From assembly GCA_013298205.1 (NCBI GenBank), contig JAAFJZ010000101.1:1-8069 (forward strand): a DNA stretch of 8,069 bases, written 5' to 3'. The position numbers and the translations under genes are program-made. Shown in pieces: positions 6,181-8,069 of the stretch. This stretch comes from Cytophagales bacterium. GTDB lineage: Bacteria > Bacteroidota > Bacteroidia > Cytophagales > UBA9547. The notes under the pieces are model-generated. The model worked only from the letters and a program-made list of their open reading frames with translations. It was not told the origin of the DNA and searched no databases. Numbering within the stretch: the stretch's first letter is position 1; every line of letters starts with the position of its first letter.

Positions 6181-6537
6181 ATGGCATACAACACAAATCT
6201 TGTGAACAAAGTGAGAGAATATCTTGCTGAAATACAAGACATAGAGATTGAAGAAAAAGAAATGTTTGGGGTTTTAAACTTTATGGTAAACAGAAAAACC
6301 TGTATTTGTGTAAGTGGTGAAAATTTAATGTTACGTTTTGACCCCAATTTGCAAGAAGAGCTTTCGGAGCGAAAGGGTTATGAAACAATGTTAATGAAAG
6401 GCAAAGCATACAAAGGTTATTGTTATATAAATCCAGACGGATTTAAAGACAAAAAAGACTTTGACTATTTTATAAACGTATGCCTAGCGTATAACAAAGT
6501 GTCGAAGATATCGAAGAAAAGAACAACGGATCGCTAA
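6181..6537 (+). CDS. TfoX/Sxy N-terminal domain protein
   Basis: A 118-residue protein that is essentially one TfoX_N domain. It shows the expected MAYNTNLVNKVREYL start, the MFGVLNFMVNRKTCICVSG core (residues 28-46), LMLRFDP, and the GYCYINPDGFKDKKDFDYFI and CLAYN helices near the C-terminus. The Sxy/TfoX C-terminal domain is absent, as in many stand-alone Bacteroidetes members, so a role in competence should not be assumed; the function of such short members is unknown. It starts 9 nt after the VOC stop, which supports an operon. The last four residues and stop codon fall inside a sequence block (6525-6537) that recurs after the NTF2-like gene, so the very end may have been replaced by a repeat. 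Confidence 0.88.
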   Translation: MAYNTNLVNKVREYLAEIQDIEIEEKEMFGVLNFMVNRKTCICVSGENLMLRFDPNLQEELSERKGYETMLMKGKAYKGYCYINPDGFKDKKDFDYFINVCLAYNKVSKISKKRTTDR

Positions 6538-6558
6538 TACATTATTTACAAAAGGATT
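6525..6558 (+). repeat. Gene-tail block shared with 7027-7046 (first copy)
   Basis: AACGGATCGCTAA (6525-6537) matches AACGAATTGCTAA at 7027-7039 in 11 of 13 positions, both differences being transitions. AAAAGGATT (6550-6558) recurs exactly at 7038-7046. Both copies follow the end of an accessory gene, in the same order though with different spacing. The first copy also contains ATCGC...GCGAT (6530-6534 and 6559-6563), able to form a short bulged stem. The A+T bias means chance is not excluded. Confidence 0.35.
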
Positions 6559-6596
6559 GCGATTTAAGTTGCTGAACATTTCGAATTAGTGTTTAC

Positions 6597-6645
6597 ATTT
6601 ATGCTGGGTTAATATTTGAATTACAAATATTAACCCAGCATAAAT
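6597..6645. repeat. Perfect 22-bp inverted repeat with 5-nt loop
   Basis: The arms at 6597-6618 and 6624-6645 are exact reverse complements; the loop is AATTA. The core of each arm is GCTGGGTTAATATTTG or its complement. It is far longer than any other stem in the window and far beyond chance. No T tract follows on either strand, so it is a poor terminator. It lies 59 nt after the TfoX-domain stop and ends 13 nt before the NTF2-like ATG, where it could act as an operator or cruciform, block translation on read-through RNA, or mark a mobile-element or cassette boundary. Confidence 0.9.
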
Positions 6646-6658
6646 AATTGGACAAATT

Positions 6659-7012
6659 ATGACACAAGAAGAGCAAATAATTGAGTGTGAGAATAGACTT
6701 TTGGATGCAATAAGAAATAGCGACATTAATACTCTTGACAACCTTTTGCATGATAGCTTAATTTTTAATATCCCAACCGGACAAATGGATATTGAAAATT
6801 ACCGTTCGGGTATGATGACGGTTTACTCCATCTCGGCAAGCGATCAAATAATAAAAACAATTGAAAATATTTCGACTGTTGCTACCATCGTTCATCTAAA
6901 TGCAAAATATGCTGACCAAATTATTGATGGCAAATTCAGGTATTTAAGAGTATGGAAACTATTCGGGAGTTCGTGGAAAATAATTGCAGGAAGTGGGTTT
7001 CAAATTCAATGA
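6659..7012 (+). CDS. NTF2-like / SnoaL-fold (DUF4440-type) protein
   Basis: A 117-residue protein filling a single NTF2-like domain. Residues 1-30 form the typical first helices (EEQIIECENRLLDAIRNSDINTLDNLL), then 'LLHDSLIFNIPTGQMDIENYRSG', a central strand set, and the closing strands YLRVWKLFGSSWKIIAGSGFQI. These are the usual DUF4440/SnoaL signatures. The fold hosts isomerases, dehydratases and non-catalytic ligand binders; no catalytic residues can be assigned. No signal peptide, so probably cytoplasmic. The ATG is 13 nt after the 22-bp inverted repeat, which may control its expression. There is no clear -7 box next to it and the gene may be separate from the TfoX operon. Confidence 0.85.
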   Translation: MTQEEQIIECENRLLDAIRNSDINTLDNLLHDSLIFNIPTGQMDIENYRSGMMTVYSISASDQIIKTIENISTVATIVHLNAKYADQIIDGKFRYLRVWKLFGSSWKIIAGSGFQIQ

Positions 7013-7026
7013 TATAGTCTTAAAAT

Positions 7027-7046
7027 AACGAATTGCTAAAAGGATT
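7027..7046 (+). repeat. Gene-tail block shared with 6525-6558 (second copy)
   Basis: AACGAATTGCTAA (7027-7039) and the overlapping AAAAGGATT (7038-7046) follow the NTF2-like stop by 14 nt and match the blocks after the TfoX-domain gene. A T8 run (7045-7052) comes next; I found no convincing stem in front of it, so I do not call a terminator. The rest of the gap to the Crp-like gene at 7159 is AT-rich with no feature I can support. Confidence 0.35.
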
Positions 7047-7158
7047 TTTTTTAAAACTCAAGTTAAGTGCTTAAATAAGTTTTTATAACTAGATATCTGC
7101 TGTTTCTTCAAACTGTTACCCTTTATTGATAATACAAAACGAAACAAGAATTAAACTA

Positions 7159-7725
7159 ATGGAACAAATAAGAACCTACTTTGAAAAAACGACTAAACTA
7201 AGCGACAAAGATTGGGAGATTTTTTCATCAAAACTTAGTAAAAAAGAATTTCCTAAAAAACATTCGCTTTTAAAAGCAGGGCAAATAGAAAACCACCTTT
7301 CCTTTGTCGAAAAGGGCATTATCCGTTTCTATATTCCTAAAGAAGAAAACGACCTCACTTTTACTTTTATTTTTGGTAACGGATTTGTAAGCTCTTACGA
7401 TTCTTTCTTAACAAAAAAACCTTCAACTTATACAATCGAAACTTTAACAGAAACAACCATTTGGCAATTAACTTTTGACGATTTGCAAGCAATTTATAAT
7501 GAAACCGAGATTGGAAATACCATAGGAAGGCATGCTGCCGAAGATTTATTTTTAAAAAAATCTAACCGAGAATTATCATTATTGACACAAACTGCTGAAC
7601 AACGCTATCTCGATTTATTTACCGAACAACCTCATTTACTGCAACTAATACCACTAAAATACTTGGCTTCATATATCGGAATTACCCCACAAGCACTAAG
7701 TAGGATACGAAAACGAATTTCTTAA
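7159..7725 (+). CDS. Crp/Fnr-like transcriptional regulator (cNMP-binding fold plus short HTH)
   Basis: A 188-residue protein from the ATG at 7159; an in-frame TTG at 7126 would add 11 residues and was rejected because Bacteroidetes relatives begin near MEQIRTYFEK. Residues ~20-115 are a cNMP-binding beta-barrel (KKEFPKKHSLLKAGQIENHL, FVEKGIIRFYI, 'FIFGNGFVSSYDSFLTKKPS'). The phosphate-binding FGE...R-A motif of true CRP is missing, so cAMP binding is unlikely. Residues ~140-185 form the HTH, with LTQTAEQRYLDLF and the recognition region PLKYLASYIGITPQALSRIR. Such short Crp-like proteins are common in this phylum, often next to the small enzyme gene they control; here NTF2-like lies upstream and the Rpn gene downstream. 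Ligand and targets are unknown. Confidence 0.88.
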   Translation: MEQIRTYFEKTTKLSDKDWEIFSSKLSKKEFPKKHSLLKAGQIENHLSFVEKGIIRFYIPKEENDLTFTFIFGNGFVSSYDSFLTKKPSTYTIETLTETTIWQLTFDDLQAIYNETEIGNTIGRHAAEDLFLKKSNRELSLLTQTAEQRYLDLFTEQPHLLQLIPLKYLASYIGITPQALSRIRKRIS

Positions 7726-7778
7726 AAATTGTAAACTATTTATAAAATCTCAAAAAATACACTTTCAATAAATTTTCG

Positions 7779-7786
7779 TATTTTTG
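7779..7786 (+). promoter_or_regulatory. Predicted -7 box for the Rpn-family gene
   Basis: TATTTTTG matches TAnnTTTG and lies 16 nt before the ATG at 7803, giving a very short leader. No TTG is found 17-23 nt upstream, so only the -7 element supports it. It would give the nuclease gene its own transcription start in the 77-nt gap after the Crp-like gene. Confidence 0.45.
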
Positions 7787-7802
7787 CATAAATTAAAATA
7801 TT

Positions 7803-8069
7803 ATGAGCAAAAAACTTATTCGGTTTGATTGGGCTATCAAAAAACTCCTTCGCAATAAAGCGAACTTTGTTGTGCTCGAAGGTTTTTTGTCTGAACTTTT
7901 GTTTGAAGATATTAAAATTCAAAAAATAATAGAAAGCGAAGGCAATCAAGAAACCGAACAAGATAAATATAATAGGGTTGATATTTTGACTCAAAACACT
8001 AAAGACGAGTTAGTTATTATTGAAATTCAAAATACCTACGAAATAGATTATTTTCAAAGAATGGCTTAT
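7803..8069 (+). CDS. Rpn-family recombination-promoting nuclease / putative PD-(D/E)XK transposase, 3' end outside window
   Basis: The first 89 codons are visible and the frame is open to the window edge. The sequence is typical of the Rpn/PDDEXK_2 family N-terminus: DWAIKKLLRNKANFVVLEGFLSELL, then the catalytic core with an acidic residue in NRVDILTQN and the E-x-Q motif in ELVIIEIQNTYEIDYFQRMAY. The E-x-Q form replaces the E-x-K of many PD-(D/E)XK nucleases and is normal in this family. E. coli Rpn proteins are DNA endonucleases that raise RecA-independent recombination. The family is multi-copy in many Bacteroidetes and is not a standard IS transposase; no terminal inverted repeats are seen here. 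The full length is normally about 300 residues, so two thirds are missing from the window. Confidence 0.9.
   Translation, partial: MSKKLIRFDWAIKKLLRNKANFVVLEGFLSELLFEDIKIQKIIESEGNQETEQDKYNRVDILTQNTKDELVIIEIQNTYEIDYFQRMAY

Noticed and set aside
6525..6658. Integron attC site after the TfoX-domain gene
   Set aside because: The RYYYAAC and GTTRRRY core sites are not present at the right places, and the 22-bp repeat is a perfect rather than bulged, asymmetric palindrome.
7126..7158. TTG-initiated extension of the Crp-like protein
   Set aside because: The ATG at 7159 gives the usual family N-terminus and length; the extension has no support.
3712..7725. Exact 14-mer AACGAATTTCTTAA at 3712-3725 and 7712-7725
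   Set aside because: In an 8-kb window this AT-rich, roughly one exact match of this length is expected by chance, and the second copy lies in conserved HTH codons.
7740..7994. Minus-strand open frame of 84 codons, partly hydrophobic
   Set aside because: It is antisense to the Rpn-family start, which has recognisable family motifs and its own -7 box.

Overview
The window looks like a low-GC member of the Bacteroidetes, most likely a flavobacterium. The DNA is strongly A+T rich and there are no clear Shine-Dalgarno sequences. The best promoters match the flavobacterial TTG / TAnnTTTG type. The protein families (DUF2141, 7TM-DISM fused to an AraC-type HTH, PD40 surface proteins with discoidin-like N-termini, short Crp-like regulators) are typical of that phylum. 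No rRNA, tRNA, CRISPR array or complete transposon was seen.

Left part (1-3525, minus strand). Reading leftward from about 3580: a promoter, a YqhA/UPF0114 membrane protein (2932-3525), an intrinsic terminator hairpin (2894-2924), a membrane-embedded transcription factor (1101-2870), and a secreted PD40 beta-propeller protein that runs off the window (1-1104). The membrane factor has a signal peptide, an extracellular DISMED2-like domain, seven TM helices, a coiled linker and an AraC HTH. The last two genes overlap by four bases (GTGA), so they are very probably translationally coupled. This is the most system-like part of the window: a surface sensor that could act directly on DNA, paired with an exported protein that may bind the envelope or a ligand.

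Middle (3526-4893). A 264-bp divergent intergenic region carries promoters for both sides and three short dyads. A small plus-strand operon follows: a secreted DUF2141 protein (3790-4227), a DoxX-like membrane protein (4233-4685) and possibly a 36-residue ORF (4687-4797). It is closed by a good terminator (4804-4854).

Right part (4894-8069, plus strand). This is a run of small accessory genes: AraC-family regulator, VOC/glyoxalase-fold protein, TfoX N-terminal-domain protein, NTF2-like (SnoaL/DUF4440) protein, Crp/Fnr-like regulator, and the start of an Rpn-family PD-(D/E)XK recombination-promoting nuclease. The AraC/VOC/TfoX genes are probably a functional neighbourhood. Between the TfoX and NTF2-like genes lies a perfect 22-bp inverted repeat with a 5-nt loop, ending 13 nt before the next start codon. 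The spacers after the TfoX and NTF2-like genes share short sequence blocks, which suggests gene-by-gene (cassette-like) gain. The VOC and Crp genes have upstream in-frame TTG codons; I chose the downstream ATGs because family alignments begin there.
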